A stretch of DNA of 37,287 bases from Oscillatoriales cyanobacterium PMM_0080 (GCA_949127775.1 CASBQF010000018.1:1-37287), one strand, 5' to 3'. Shown: positions 24,825 to 32,841, counted from the first letter of the stretch. Notes: a model not told the origin generated them from the sequence alone. Translations and numbers: made by a program.

Positions 24825-25259
24825 CTAAATTTTAACTTTTAATAAATTCTCGTTAAACCAATACCTGCTAGTTTTCGGATTTCTCAGAATTGGGATGAAG
24901 TCACAAGTCGGAAAATATCTTTTAAATTCTTCATTAAGTCTGTGGTTCAAAGCATGGTTTTGAAGCTTTTGTCCAAACGGTAATTCGCGCTGTCTCTTCA
25001 AAATATTTGTATAAACGGCACCTTCATAATCTGAATACATCTCGCTTTGATGAAAATCTCTTGAAAAATAGTCTTCAACTAAAACATATATAGCGTATAA
25101 ATTGGCAAAACTCCCTCTTGATTTTGAGCCTTTATTTGCAGATTTAGTTTTGATATTCAAATATTGAATTAGCTCGCTTCCAGCAAATACTTGTTCACCA
25201 GCAGCACCAAAGTTTTCTTGTAAAACTTTTTTAATTGTTTTTGTAAATTCGTGTTCCAT
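24825..25259 (-). CDS. Putative restriction endonuclease, N-terminal part (ends at in-frame TAG)
   Basis: A 144-aa ORF starting four bases after the methyltransferase stop, so the genes are cotranscribed. The sequence (FAGSELIQYLNIKTK, SFANLYAIYVLVEDYF, NPKTSRYWFNENLL) looks like the N-terminal part of a type II restriction enzyme. It ends at TAG and the frame continues open for 236 more codons; the joined protein would be 380 residues with the TAG as one of them. Either the nuclease gene is inactivated by a nonsense mutation, or readthrough occurs, or the base is a sequencing error. Confidence 0.65.
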   Translation of the reverse strand: MEHEFTKTIKKVLQENFGAAGEQVFAGSELIQYLNIKTKSANKGSKSRGSFANLYAIYVLVEDYFSRDFHQSEMYSDYEGAVYTNILKRQRELPFGQKLQNHALNHRLNEEFKRYFPTCDFIPILRNPKTSRYWFNENLLKVKI

Positions 25260-25263
25260 TTTA

Positions 25264-26115
25264 TCAAAATTGTAAATTGAGTGTTAGTTGTTTTGGTGAA
25301 CTTGCAAGTGAATTGACTTCGGAGCTTTGAGCCTGCTGATTGTCATCAGAAGTAATCTGTAATCTATTTAATCCTATTTCTACATATTTTTCTTGTAATT
25401 CTATTCCGACTGACTTTCTATTAAGTTTTTTGGCAACAAATGATGTAGTAAAAGTTCCAGAAAATATATCTAGTACAACGTCTCCCTCGTTACTACTTGC
25501 TTTAATAATTCTTTCTAACAAAGATGTTGGTTTTTGGGTAGGATGATCTTCATATTGGGGCATACGATATCTGACTCTCGGAAACTCCCATACATTACCT
25601 GGAACTTTTTCAGAATTATATACTGATGGTGTAGACTTGCGGTAATCCATTAATTTTCTGACAGATCCAGTTTTTGCTTCTACCAAAATATCTGAGGAAT
25701 TAAATGTATAATTTCGTTTGTCTTTGACACAATATAAAATAGGTTCGTACAGAGAACCATAATATTTTTTTGCTTGGACACCCGAACTGTCATAATACCA
25801 CACTATGCGAGAAAGAATTGTCAAACGATCGCGCAAATATATATCAAAGTAAGGCATACATTGAGTGGATGCCATCAAATACAAGCTGCCGTTTTCCTTG
25901 AGCTTATCAATACATAAATTCAACCAAGTATAACTCCATTCTAAATAAGCACTTTCAGATTCCCACTTATCTTTAAAACCATTGAAGTCCTTGCCAATAT
26001 TATAGGGAGGATCGGCAAAAATCAAATCAATTGAGTTGTCTTGAATTTCACTAGAAAGGACTTCTAATGCATCTCCCAATATGAGCTTGTGTCTGTCTAC
26101 TTCAAAGATTTTCAT
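25264..26115 (-). CDS. DNA adenine-N6 methyltransferase, YhdJ-like (beta class)
   Basis: A 283-aa methyltransferase transferring a methyl group from SAM to adenine in DNA. The catalytic DPPY motif is at 35-38 and the SAM-binding FSGT is at 218-221, the order of the beta class. Long stretches (SRIVWYYDSSGVQAKKYYGS, EAKTGS, KVPGNVWEFPRVRY, HPTQKP) match what I remember of E. coli YhdJ, which methylates ATGCAT. The same target is plausible here but unproven. A TTG at 26184 would overlap the preceding gene; the ATG at 26115 has AAAGG upstream and fits the family. It is followed closely by a broken putative endonuclease. Confidence 0.92.
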   Translation of the reverse strand: MKIFEVDRHKLILGDALEVLSSEIQDNSIDLIFADPPYNIGKDFNGFKDKWESESAYLEWSYTWLNLCIDKLKENGSLYLMASTQCMPYFDIYLRDRLTILSRIVWYYDSSGVQAKKYYGSLYEPILYCVKDKRNYTFNSSDILVEAKTGSVRKLMDYRKSTPSVYNSEKVPGNVWEFPRVRYRMPQYEDHPTQKPTSLLERIIKASSNEGDVVLDIFSGTFTTSFVAKKLNRKSVGIELQEKYVEIGLNRLQITSDDNQQAQSSEVNSLASSPKQLTLNLQF

Positions 26116-26180
26116 TTTGCCTAACCTTTTCCAATCAATACGTACTCTTGTCGGATATAGTTGATATTTACCAGAAATAT

Positions 26181-27305
26181 TCAATACAGTTCATACTTGA
26201 GCAAAGTACACGGAATCGACCCATTGTAAACTGGAATCCGCTTTGATGTCCTGAGTCCAACTTGTTTCCCCAACTCCTTATTTCCTGTCAAAATAAACGC
26301 ATTCCAACCTTTAAAACGCTGCTTGAAAATATCGCCTAACATTTTATAAAGTTCTCCCAATTCCGCCGCATCTCCCAGTCGCTCTCCGTAGGGAGGATTG
26401 CAAATCAGAATGCCACTGTCTGATGGTGGTTCCAACTCGGATAACTCGGTTCTAGCAAACTGAATTTTACCTGCAAGACCTGCTTGTTGTGCATTGGTAC
26501 GAGCTTGGGTTAACATATCAGAATCGCGATCGCATCCTACGACTATTTGCTTAAGTTCTGGTAATTCGCTATTTTCCGCTTCGGCCCACAATTTATCCCA
26601 TAAAGGTTCGTCAAAATCCCGCCAAGTCATAAATCCAAACTTTTCTCGAAACAATCCTGGTGCAATATTTAAGGCTTTTAAACTGGCTTCTAAAGGTAAG
26701 GTTCCAGAACCGCACATTGGATCTAAAAAAGGCAAATCAGGTGTCCATTCTGCCATATCCAATAAAGCAGCAGCTAGGGTTTCTTTGAGGGGAGCTAGCC
26801 CTACCGCAGGCCGATATCCGCGTCGGTGCAAACTGCCGCCGGAACTGTCTAAACTTAAGATACCTCGATCGCGATGAATGTGAATATTGATCAGCAAATC
26901 GGGATTTTCGACATCGACACTCGAACGCTTGTTGAATTGATGGCGCTGTTGGTCGGCGATCGCATTTTTGACCTGCAAAGCTGTAAAGTGAGTATGATTT
27001 AGCTTGTCGTTGCCACCTGTACAGTTGACTGCTAGGGTGTTATCAGGATTTAGGTATTCGTCCCAAGGAATTCTCTGGACTGCGCCGTAGAGCATATCTG
27101 AGTTGTAGCACTGAAATTCGGCGATCGGCATTAGCACTCGAAAAATTGTTCTCGACCACAGATTGACGCGGTACAATAAAGTGCGATCGCCCGAAAAGTA
27201 CACACCTGTAAAATCTGGCCGTACATCCTGCGCGCCTAAACGTTCTAATTCTTGGGCGGCGATAGTTTCTAATCCGCGCGCCACTGTAGCAAAGTATTGA
27301 TTCAT
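26181..27305 (-). CDS. THUMP-domain rRNA methyltransferase (RlmL-like)
   Basis: A 374-aa class I RNA methyltransferase. The N-terminal half holds a ferredoxin-like and THUMP RNA-binding region (YFATVARGLETIAAQEL and DNTLAVNCTGGNDKLNHTHF). The C-terminal half has SAM motif LDPMCGSGTLPLEA and catalytic ICNPPYGERLG. The family modifies guanine N2 in 23S rRNA (RlmL of E. coli, whose N-terminal half this matches in length) or related RNAs. It lies immediately upstream of the restriction-modification genes on the same strand, but its function is housekeeping. Confidence 0.93.
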   Translation of the reverse strand: MNQYFATVARGLETIAAQELERLGAQDVRPDFTGVYFSGDRTLLYRVNLWSRTIFRVLMPIAEFQCYNSDMLYGAVQRIPWDEYLNPDNTLAVNCTGGNDKLNHTHFTALQVKNAIADQQRHQFNKRSSVDVENPDLLINIHIHRDRGILSLDSSGGSLHRRGYRPAVGLAPLKETLAAALLDMAEWTPDLPFLDPMCGSGTLPLEASLKALNIAPGLFREKFGFMTWRDFDEPLWDKLWAEAENSELPELKQIVVGCDRDSDMLTQARTNAQQAGLAGKIQFARTELSELEPPSDSGILICNPPYGERLGDAAELGELYKMLGDIFKQRFKGWNAFILTGNKELGKQVGLRTSKRIPVYNGSIPCTLLKYELY

Positions 27306-27315
27306 TAGTTAATTG

Positions 27316-27357
27316 TTATTTGTTAGTGGTTATTTGTTAGTGGTTATTTGTTAGTGG
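27316..27357. repeat. 14-bp tandem repeat, three copies
   Basis: Three perfect copies of TTATTTGTTAGTGG lie upstream of the RlmL-like gene start. Confidence 0.95.
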
Positions 27358-27766
27358 TTTCTACTGACATCTGACAACTGACTGATAACCATAGTAGCTG
27401 GTTTTAATCCTAAGTATCCCAAAAATTACTCTACCTTAAGATAGATGCGTTGGTTCCCAAAAAGTTCTAGATATTTTTAAGGAAATTTGTCAACAAGCGA
27501 TCGCACTTGTTCTCTTTTGTGCGTAAGGGCGATCGGGCTAACTCACAACGGATATATCTTCAACGTCTCGCTGTACAAGGAATTCAGCTCTATTCTCCAG
27601 ACTATGGCAAAGTACGATCCCATCTTCTTATTGAAAAGTATTATTAACTACTTGCGCTATTTATTGACTTCATGCTAGGCTACTGAAAACTGAAAGTTAA
27701 ATCCCAAACATCATAGCCAGGGAAGACTTCAGCTAAACAGGTGTATCACAACAATTGGAGACAATT
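27358..27766. other. Gap upstream of the 50-aa peptide gene
   Basis: No gene can be supported. One plus-strand frame stays open from 27471 to 27647 and reads like protein (RANSQRIYLQRLAVQGIQLY), but it lacks an ATG and a ribosome binding site. A different frame gives a 63-aa ORF with even less support. The promoter for the peptide gene should lie in the last 150 bases. Confidence 0.4.
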
Positions 27767-27919
27767 ATGTCAAAGCAAATTAACGGATCGGCTCTCAAAC
27801 TGTCCCGCGCTAGCAAAATCCAAGTAGAAGTCAAGGAAATTGCCAAGCACGTCACAACGAAGAATAGCTCTTCTATGCTCAATGTTGATGCCGATGGCAG
27901 TGATGTTAGCAACGAATAA
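27767..27919 (+). CDS. 50-aa peptide, candidate RiPP-like precursor
   Basis: A short ORF with GGAGA seven bases ahead of the ATG. The N-terminal part (1-33) is basic and helix-prone (SALKLSRASKIQVEVKEIAK), like a leader. The last 17 residues are different in character: three Ser, then MLNVDADGSDVSNE, rich in Asp, Asn and Ser. The next gene on the same strand encodes a JmjC-type hydroxylase, an enzyme class that hydroxylates Asp, Asn, Arg or His side chains, so the peptide is a natural candidate substrate. There is no Cys and no double-Gly site, so a lanthipeptide or sactipeptide is unlikely. The RiPP reading is inference. Confidence 0.65.
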   Translation: MSKQINGSALKLSRASKIQVEVKEIAKHVTTKNSSSMLNVDADGSDVSNE

Positions 27920-27950
27920 TTGCAGATTTTCTTGTTAGATTTCGCATCCT

Positions 27951-27984
27951 CAAGCAAGGATTAATAGATTTTACTCCTTGCTTG
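27951..27984 (+). other. Stem-loop between peptide gene and hydroxylase gene
   Basis: CAAGCAAGGA pairs perfectly with TCCTTGCTTG over a 14-base loop. There is no T run after it, so partial termination, mRNA processing or 3' end protection of the peptide message are all possible. Confidence 0.7.
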
Positions 27985-28060
27985 CGGGATTACCATCAGG
28001 GTATTACCCATAAAAATTGCTTTTTTCAAGAATTATTGATAATAATTATTAGCAAGAAAT

Positions 28061-29209
28061 ATGCGATCGATCGCCAACCTTTTACAACCATACAATCTCC
28101 AAGAATTTTTAGACAACAACTGGACTTACAAAGCAGTTGTAATTCCCAGCGAAGGTAATAAAAGTTTTGCACATCTATTCTCCTGGGAAAAACTCAACTA
28201 TATCCTGAATTTTCACCAACTAAAATATCCCGACATTCGCTTATCAATAGGAGGAAAAGTTCTTGATGAAATCGCAAACGCTAATTTGATTAAATCTTGC
28301 CAATCGGGAGCAACTTTAATCATCAATGAAGTACACAAACTAATTCCAGAAATCGCTAACTTTGCAGCGGAAATAAAGTCAGACTTTGGCTATGCAAATC
28401 AAGTAAATGCTTACTGTTCATGGCCAGAAAAACAAGGATTTGATTCCCACTATGACACCCACGAAGTTTTTATATTACAAGTAGACGGAATCAAGCAGTG
28501 GTATGTATTTGAAGACACAATCAAGTATCCGCTGAAAGAGCAAAAATCTTCAGCTTTTCCACCACCCGAAACCGCAGCATATTTAAACTGCACTTTACAT
28601 CCAGGGGATGTGCTTTATATACCGCGAGGACATTGGCATTATGCAGTTGCTGGCGACGAACCATCGCTGCATTTAACATTGGGAATACATTGCAAAACCG
28701 GAATTGACCTGTTAGAATGGTTGGTAGGTGAACTGCGCGAACAATCAGAATGGCGCAAGAGTTTACCATTGCGAACAAACGCAGATTCGATCAATGCAAA
28801 TGTCAACAACTTAATTGCCCAATTGCACAGCTATACAAACAGTGAAAATATGGCAAATGAGTATAGTAGCTATCTGGATAGTTTAGGAAATCCAGTTGCC
28901 AAATATTCTTTGCCTCATCAAGCAGGATTTAACATTTTTCCCTATGGTGTGCAAACCAAATTTAGAATTCCCCAGTTTCAACGAGTCAGAATTCACGAAT
29001 TACCTGATGGGTGCGGATACAAAATCGTTGTTGCAGGTAAGGAAGTATCTGTGAGAGGAGTCACAGCTAAATTTATGGACAATTTATTCAGTATGGAGTT
29101 TTTTACTGGGGAGGATGTGATGGATTGGTTGCCGGATTATGATTGGGAAATAGATGTAGTTCCGCTTTTGTCGCAACTGGTAGTTGACGGAATTATTTTT
29201 GTTGGTTAA
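28061..29209 (+). CDS. JmjC/cupin-type 2-oxoglutarate hydroxylase
   Basis: A 382-aa putative Fe(II)/2-oxoglutarate protein hydroxylase. The JmjC core shows the iron-binding HYD at 130-132 (FDSHYDTHEVF) and the distal His in IPRGHWHYAV (191 or 193), with KQWYVFE between them. Length and the C-terminal winged-helix-like segment (GEDVMDWLPDYDWEIDVVPLLS) recall the bacterial ribosomal oxygenase YcfD/RoxA group, which hydroxylates an Arg of a ribosomal protein. Its neighbour, however, is a 50-aa peptide gene 141 bases upstream. The ribosome binding site is weak, which would keep enzyme levels below those of the peptide. Confidence 0.85.
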   Translation: MRSIANLLQPYNLQEFLDNNWTYKAVVIPSEGNKSFAHLFSWEKLNYILNFHQLKYPDIRLSIGGKVLDEIANANLIKSCQSGATLIINEVHKLIPEIANFAAEIKSDFGYANQVNAYCSWPEKQGFDSHYDTHEVFILQVDGIKQWYVFEDTIKYPLKEQKSSAFPPPETAAYLNCTLHPGDVLYIPRGHWHYAVAGDEPSLHLTLGIHCKTGIDLLEWLVGELREQSEWRKSLPLRTNADSINANVNNLIAQLHSYTNSENMANEYSSYLDSLGNPVAKYSLPHQAGFNIFPYGVQTKFRIPQFQRVRIHELPDGCGYKIVVAGKEVSVRGVTAKFMDNLFSMEFFTGEDVMDWLPDYDWEIDVVPLLSQLVVDGIIFVG

Positions 29210-29241
29210 AACTGAGATGTTGCACCCGGATTCAAAAACTT

Positions 29242-29300
29242 GTAGGGGCGGGTTCACCAATAACTTTAAAAGGTGCAGACAAGTTAAATAAACCCGCCCT
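29242..29300. repeat. Palindromic element with GGGCGGGTT ends
   Basis: GTAGGGGCGGGTTCACC at the left pairs through GGGCGGGTT with AACCCGCCC at the right. It is the first of four related elements between here and 31172, in inverted orientation to the others. Confidence 0.85.
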
Positions 29301-29418
29301 CACCCACAAAAAAGCCCCTGATTGAGAATGGTACTCTTCGCTGAGTTAAAACTGGAGAAGAAAATAAGTTTTGATACATGGGTTGTGAAAAAACATAACG
29401 TATACAATGAGGTAAGTA

Positions 29419-30441
29419 ATGATGGATAAGTTTTTTTGTGCTGATGCTGCTAAATGCGCTCAAGAGGATATTATTGGTACAGCGAGTAATTACCAAACCT
29501 ATGTATTGATTGAATGCTGTTTACCTTGGGAGTCGGAAGCTTTCAACTCAAAGCAAGTTCCCCAAAATCTCAGGGATTTGGTAGAGGAAGTAGAACATTC
29601 AAAGCAAAAAATTCGCTTTTTGTTAATCAATAGTGACAAACATAAATCTGCGAATCAGCGCAAAATCTTGATTTATAACAACAAACATCAAGAACTTTTT
29701 GGTGGCTATGAAAAGCACGAATTTAATGTAGATGATATTGACAAAGTAGCGGGAATTGTCAAAAGCTATTTAGCTGGAGAAGTGCCTGGTTGCGAAGTTG
29801 AAAATAACTCAAGTAGAGATATTTTGGTTTGTACTCACGGTAGTCATGATATGTGTTGCGCGAGGTATGGGAATCCTTTTTATGCTGAAGCAACAGGTTT
29901 GGTTTCGGAGTTAGGATTGGATGATGTTCGTGTTTGGAGATCCAGTCATTTTGGGGGACATCGGATGGCACCGACTGCGATCGATTTGACTGATGGGAGA
30001 TATTACGGAAATCTCGATCGCACTTCGTTGCAGTCAGTTTTAACACGCACTGGCGATATTCAATGTTTGAATAAAGTTTACCGTGGTTCGGGAGTTTTGT
30101 CAAGCCCAGTCCAAGTTTTGGAGAGAGAGTTAATCATGCTTTACGGGTGGGATTGGTTTAATTATAAAGTCGCCAGCACAATTATCGATTTAGATACAAA
30201 AAATGATGCTTTCTTGGCTGAAATTACCTTTGAGAAAGCAGATGGCACTTATAGTTATCGTGCCGATTTGGTGAAGGATGAAATCAAAACTGTTCGACTC
30301 AAAGGTTCCTGTGGTGCTCAGAAAGAGTCGGAATTTGTCAAGTATTCTGTAGAAAATCTCCATTTTTACTCGAAAAATGAGGATTTAAAGTTTGTGATTC
30401 CTCCTGCTGTTTTGATGGCAAAAATGGTCGAAGCCATGTAA
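29419..30441 (+). CDS. Sucrase/ferredoxin-like (Apd1-type) thioredoxin-fold iron-sulfur protein
   Basis: A 340-aa protein of the Suc_Fer-like family. The thioredoxin-like ferredoxin domain carries CTHGSHDMCCARYG (Cys138 and Cys147, spaced by eight) and SHFGGHRMAPT (His177 and His181, spaced by three). This is the same Cys2His2 pattern that binds the [2Fe-2S] cluster in yeast Apd1 and Aim32. A redox or electron-transfer role is therefore likely. GAGGT lies ahead of the ATG at 29419; a second ATG follows at once. It is codirectional with the JmjC gene but 209 bases away with a repeat between them, so a shared transcript is uncertain. Confidence 0.88.
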   Translation: MMDKFFCADAAKCAQEDIIGTASNYQTYVLIECCLPWESEAFNSKQVPQNLRDLVEEVEHSKQKIRFLLINSDKHKSANQRKILIYNNKHQELFGGYEKHEFNVDDIDKVAGIVKSYLAGEVPGCEVENNSSRDILVCTHGSHDMCCARYGNPFYAEATGLVSELGLDDVRVWRSSHFGGHRMAPTAIDLTDGRYYGNLDRTSLQSVLTRTGDIQCLNKVYRGSGVLSSPVQVLERELIMLYGWDWFNYKVASTIIDLDTKNDAFLAEITFEKADGTYSYRADLVKDEIKTVRLKGSCGAQKESEFVKYSVENLHFYSKNEDLKFVIPPAVLMAKMVEAM

Positions 30442-30477
30442 GATTTTGTCCTATTGATCGCGCACAATACATAAGCC

Positions 30478-30537
30478 GGGGCGGGTTTTTGAGATTGTCG
30501 GTTTTTGGCAAATATTGTTTGTGAACCCGCCCCTACA
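30478..30537. repeat. GGGGCGGGTT..AACCCGCCCC element
   Basis: Inverted ends of 10 bp surround GATTGTCG and GGCAAATATTGTTTGTG. It lies between the convergent ferredoxin-like and GNAT genes, where the stem could end transcription from both sides. Confidence 0.88.
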
Positions 30538-30541
30538 GGCA

Positions 30542-30979
30542 TCATGGTTGAATTTGTAATTGCATAAATATATGCGGAATTCCTAGGAAATCAAAGGGAT
30601 TTTCTTGTTCGACAAATCCGATTCTTTGATAAAATTTAATGGCGTTAATTCGAGATTTAAGTCTTAAAGTTTTGAGATGTTTTGCTTGAGCTTTTGTGAT
30701 TAATTTTTCAATTAGTTTAGTGCCAATTCCCTGATTTTGAAATTCAGGAAGTACCGCAACGTAACTGATACTTCCTAATTCTGGGGATAATTCTCGCAGT
30801 CTGGCTGAAGCAATGATTTGCCGATCGCACATTCCAATTAAATGCACAGCGCCATCCTCGTGATTGTCCCTTTCGCTGCCCTTTTCCATGCCCAGGGGCG
30901 ATCGCAAAACCAGCCACCGCTGATCGAACATTTCTGCTAATTCCTGTTGGTTGTTGACTTCACGGATGTCTAGTAGCAT
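30542..30979 (-). CDS. GNAT family N-acetyltransferase
   Basis: A 145-aa acyl-CoA-dependent acetyltransferase. The central beta strand and acetyl-CoA-binding loop read SYVAVLPEFQNQGIGTKLIEKL (the Q-N-Q-G-I-G pattern). INAIKFYQRIGFVEQ is the typical motif B end, and LGIPHIFMQLQI closes the fold. The substrate cannot be inferred. It faces the ferredoxin-like gene and is separated from tldE by two repeat elements, so it is likely a single transcription unit. Confidence 0.88.
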   Translation of the reverse strand: MLLDIREVNNQQELAEMFDQRWLVLRSPLGMEKGSERDNHEDGAVHLIGMCDRQIIASARLRELSPELGSISYVAVLPEFQNQGIGTKLIEKLITKAQAKHLKTLRLKSRINAIKFYQRIGFVEQENPFDFLGIPHIFMQLQIQP

Positions 30980-31023
30980 TTTTCGATTAGATTAAAGAGG
31001 TAGATTGCAATTTACTATTGGGT

Positions 31024-31085
31024 GGGGGCGGGTTTATTTAGATTGTCGATTATAGGCAATTATTGTTGGTGAACCCGCCCCTACA
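31024..31085. repeat. GGGGCGGGTT..AACCCGCCCC element, second plus-orientation copy
   Basis: It matches 30478-30537 and 31113-31172, with internal GATTGTCG and GGCAATTATTGTTGGTG conserved. Confidence 0.88.
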
Positions 31086-31112
31086 GGATAAATTACTCGC
31101 ATTAATCTCGGT

Positions 31113-31172
31113 GGGGGCGGGTTTAGGAGATTATGGGTTTTAGGCAATTATTGTTGGCGAACCCGCCCTACA
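31113..31172. repeat. GGGGCGGGTT..AACCCGCCC element, third plus-orientation copy
   Basis: It starts 28 bases after the previous copy in the same orientation and shares GGCAATTATTGTTGG. It lies just past the tldE stop codon. Confidence 0.88.
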
Positions 31173-31191
31173 AATTATGGTAAATATGGAG

Positions 31192-32541
31192 TTACAAACT
31201 ATCAGTAATACTCGTGAAATTAAATGCTTTCACGCGCACTCCGGGCACGACACTACCGCCGTAACGTTTCGCCTCGGTAAGGGCATCGACATCGCGCAAC
31301 ATATCAGGTAAAACTTGATTGAAACGGAAATTTTTAATCGGATAAACAATCTTACCATTTTCAATCCAGAAAGTACCGTCGCGAGTCATTCCTGTTACTT
31401 CCGATGTTTTCGGATTGACATAGTTGACATACCATGCCCGACTGACAAAAATTCCGCGTTCAGTTTGAGCGATTAAATCTGCTATACTTTGGTCGGAACC
31501 TGTCATCACGATCGGGTAATAACTACCTTTTGCTTCTTTGCCTTTTTGTGCGGCCCAGTAGCGGGAATAAGACAAACTTTGAGGAATGCCATTTTTGATG
31601 ATTTCCAAATAGTTATTGCTCAATCCATCGCCGAAAAAATTATTCGATCGCAATAAAGGATGACTTGGATCGCGCTGTACCTGCACTAACGGGCTGAAAA
31701 GTTGTTCGCCAGCGCGGTTTCCAGCGGGTTTTCCGGCTGCATCTGCGATCGACATAAACGATCGCCCTTCATCCGCCGCCCGCGCATCCATTCCCCAAAT
31801 AATCCACGGTAGCAAGTCCGCAAACGCAGCGCCATCAAAGATGACAGGATACACGCCGGGAGTGATTTCACGGGGGTTGCGGGAGGCCTTGGCGCGATCG
31901 ACAACTTGTGCTGCTAATGCCGCTACTGGTAGTTGATTGATACCCCAAGCCGTGCTTTCCGTCCAGCTAGAACCGTCTCCAATGCGGGCTGTAAAGCCGA
32001 AATTCGCCTCTGTAGACTGATTGCAGGCGCGGAGTCCAGTTGACGAGGCGATCGCGAACAACGAAGCCTCAGCGCTCAAAGTACCCGAAGCATCTGCGCC
32101 TGCTTGAGATGCGATCGCACAAGCTTGTCGTACCATTTCAGCGCGGGCTAGGGGCGATACAGAGGCTGTTGCTGCATCGAACGCCGGCCGTGGTGAATCG
32201 TAGGTTTGAGGGGGTAGCAAGGGCATCCATTCGGGGTCTGCGGGGGCAATTTTGGCTAGTTCTTGCGATCGTTTGACTGTTTGGGCGATCGCATCTTCAT
32301 CAAAATCTGTCACAGATGCAGAAGCGCTTTTGTTACCGAAATAGCTAGTAATGTTGAGGCTAAATACAGTCTTGCTAATATTTTGGCTGATTTGATTTTC
32401 CGAAAATCTCGAAAGAGATTCTTCGCCAGTTGAGAGACTGACAAATACTGCTTCGGCTTCGGATTGTTTGACAATTGAATCTAGCAGAGACAATGCTCTA
32501 TCTTCACTTAAAATTGCGGGAGATGTTGTTGTTGCAGTCAT
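31192..32541 (-). CDS. tldE: TldE/PmbA-family protein
   Basis: A 449-aa member of the TldD/PmbA superfamily, the non-catalytic partner type. It lacks the HExxxH zinc motif found in its neighbour. The family fold is visible in SRFSENQISQNISKTVFSLN and ITPGVYPVIFDGAAFADLL, and in RDGTFWIENGKIVYPIKNFRFNQ. With TldD it forms a heterodimeric metalloprotease that degrades unfolded peptides and trims leader peptides, as in microcin B17 and some other RiPPs. A 300-base repeat-rich gap separates it from tldD on the same strand. No ribosome binding site is obvious. Confidence 0.9.
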   Translation of the reverse strand: MTATTTSPAILSEDRALSLLDSIVKQSEAEAVFVSLSTGEESLSRFSENQISQNISKTVFSLNITSYFGNKSASASVTDFDEDAIAQTVKRSQELAKIAPADPEWMPLLPPQTYDSPRPAFDAATASVSPLARAEMVRQACAIASQAGADASGTLSAEASLFAIASSTGLRACNQSTEANFGFTARIGDGSSWTESTAWGINQLPVAALAAQVVDRAKASRNPREITPGVYPVIFDGAAFADLLPWIIWGMDARAADEGRSFMSIADAAGKPAGNRAGEQLFSPLVQVQRDPSHPLLRSNNFFGDGLSNNYLEIIKNGIPQSLSYSRYWAAQKGKEAKGSYYPIVMTGSDQSIADLIAQTERGIFVSRAWYVNYVNPKTSEVTGMTRDGTFWIENGKIVYPIKNFRFNQVLPDMLRDVDALTEAKRYGGSVVPGVRVKAFNFTSITDSL

Positions 32542-32600
32542 AATTGATAATTGGATGGTAATTTGTAATCGCAGATATCAGGTAGATTGACGCAGTATCT

Positions 32601-32789
32601 GTAGGGTGTGTCGCCATCGACAATCTCTAAAAAACCGCCAAAATCTCATAGCGACGCACCTTCTGTCATGCCATAAACAAGCTTCCTACAATCTTTTTTG
32701 GGGTTTGTGTATTCCACGCAATGTGTAAGGTGCGTCGCTATCAGATTGTAGGTTAAACTTAGGGATTTTTATCAGGCGACACACCCTAC
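32601..32789. repeat. Two palindromic elements of the GTAGGGTGCGTCGC family
   Basis: Copies lie at 32601-32662 and 32725-32789, with ends GTAGGGTGTGTCGC/GCGACGCACC and GTAAGGTGCGTCGC/GCGACACACCCTAC. The second is followed by CGAATACT, as is the copy at 7400-7464. The rest of the tldD-tldE gap holds another common repeat, TCTGTGTTCTCTGCGCCCTC, near 32797-32826. Confidence 0.85.
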
Positions 32790-32841
32790 GAATACTCTCT
32801 CTCTGTGTTCTCTGCGCCCTCTGTGGTTAAATCATTCCGAA

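Noticed and set aside
24114-26115. Complete mobile island with integrase
   Set aside because: The region looks accessory by content and composition, but there is no integrase, transposase or clear attachment site.
27487-27678. 63-aa plus-strand ORF before the peptide gene
   Set aside because: It has a GTG start without a ribosome binding site and an unconvincing composition; a different frame looks more protein-like.
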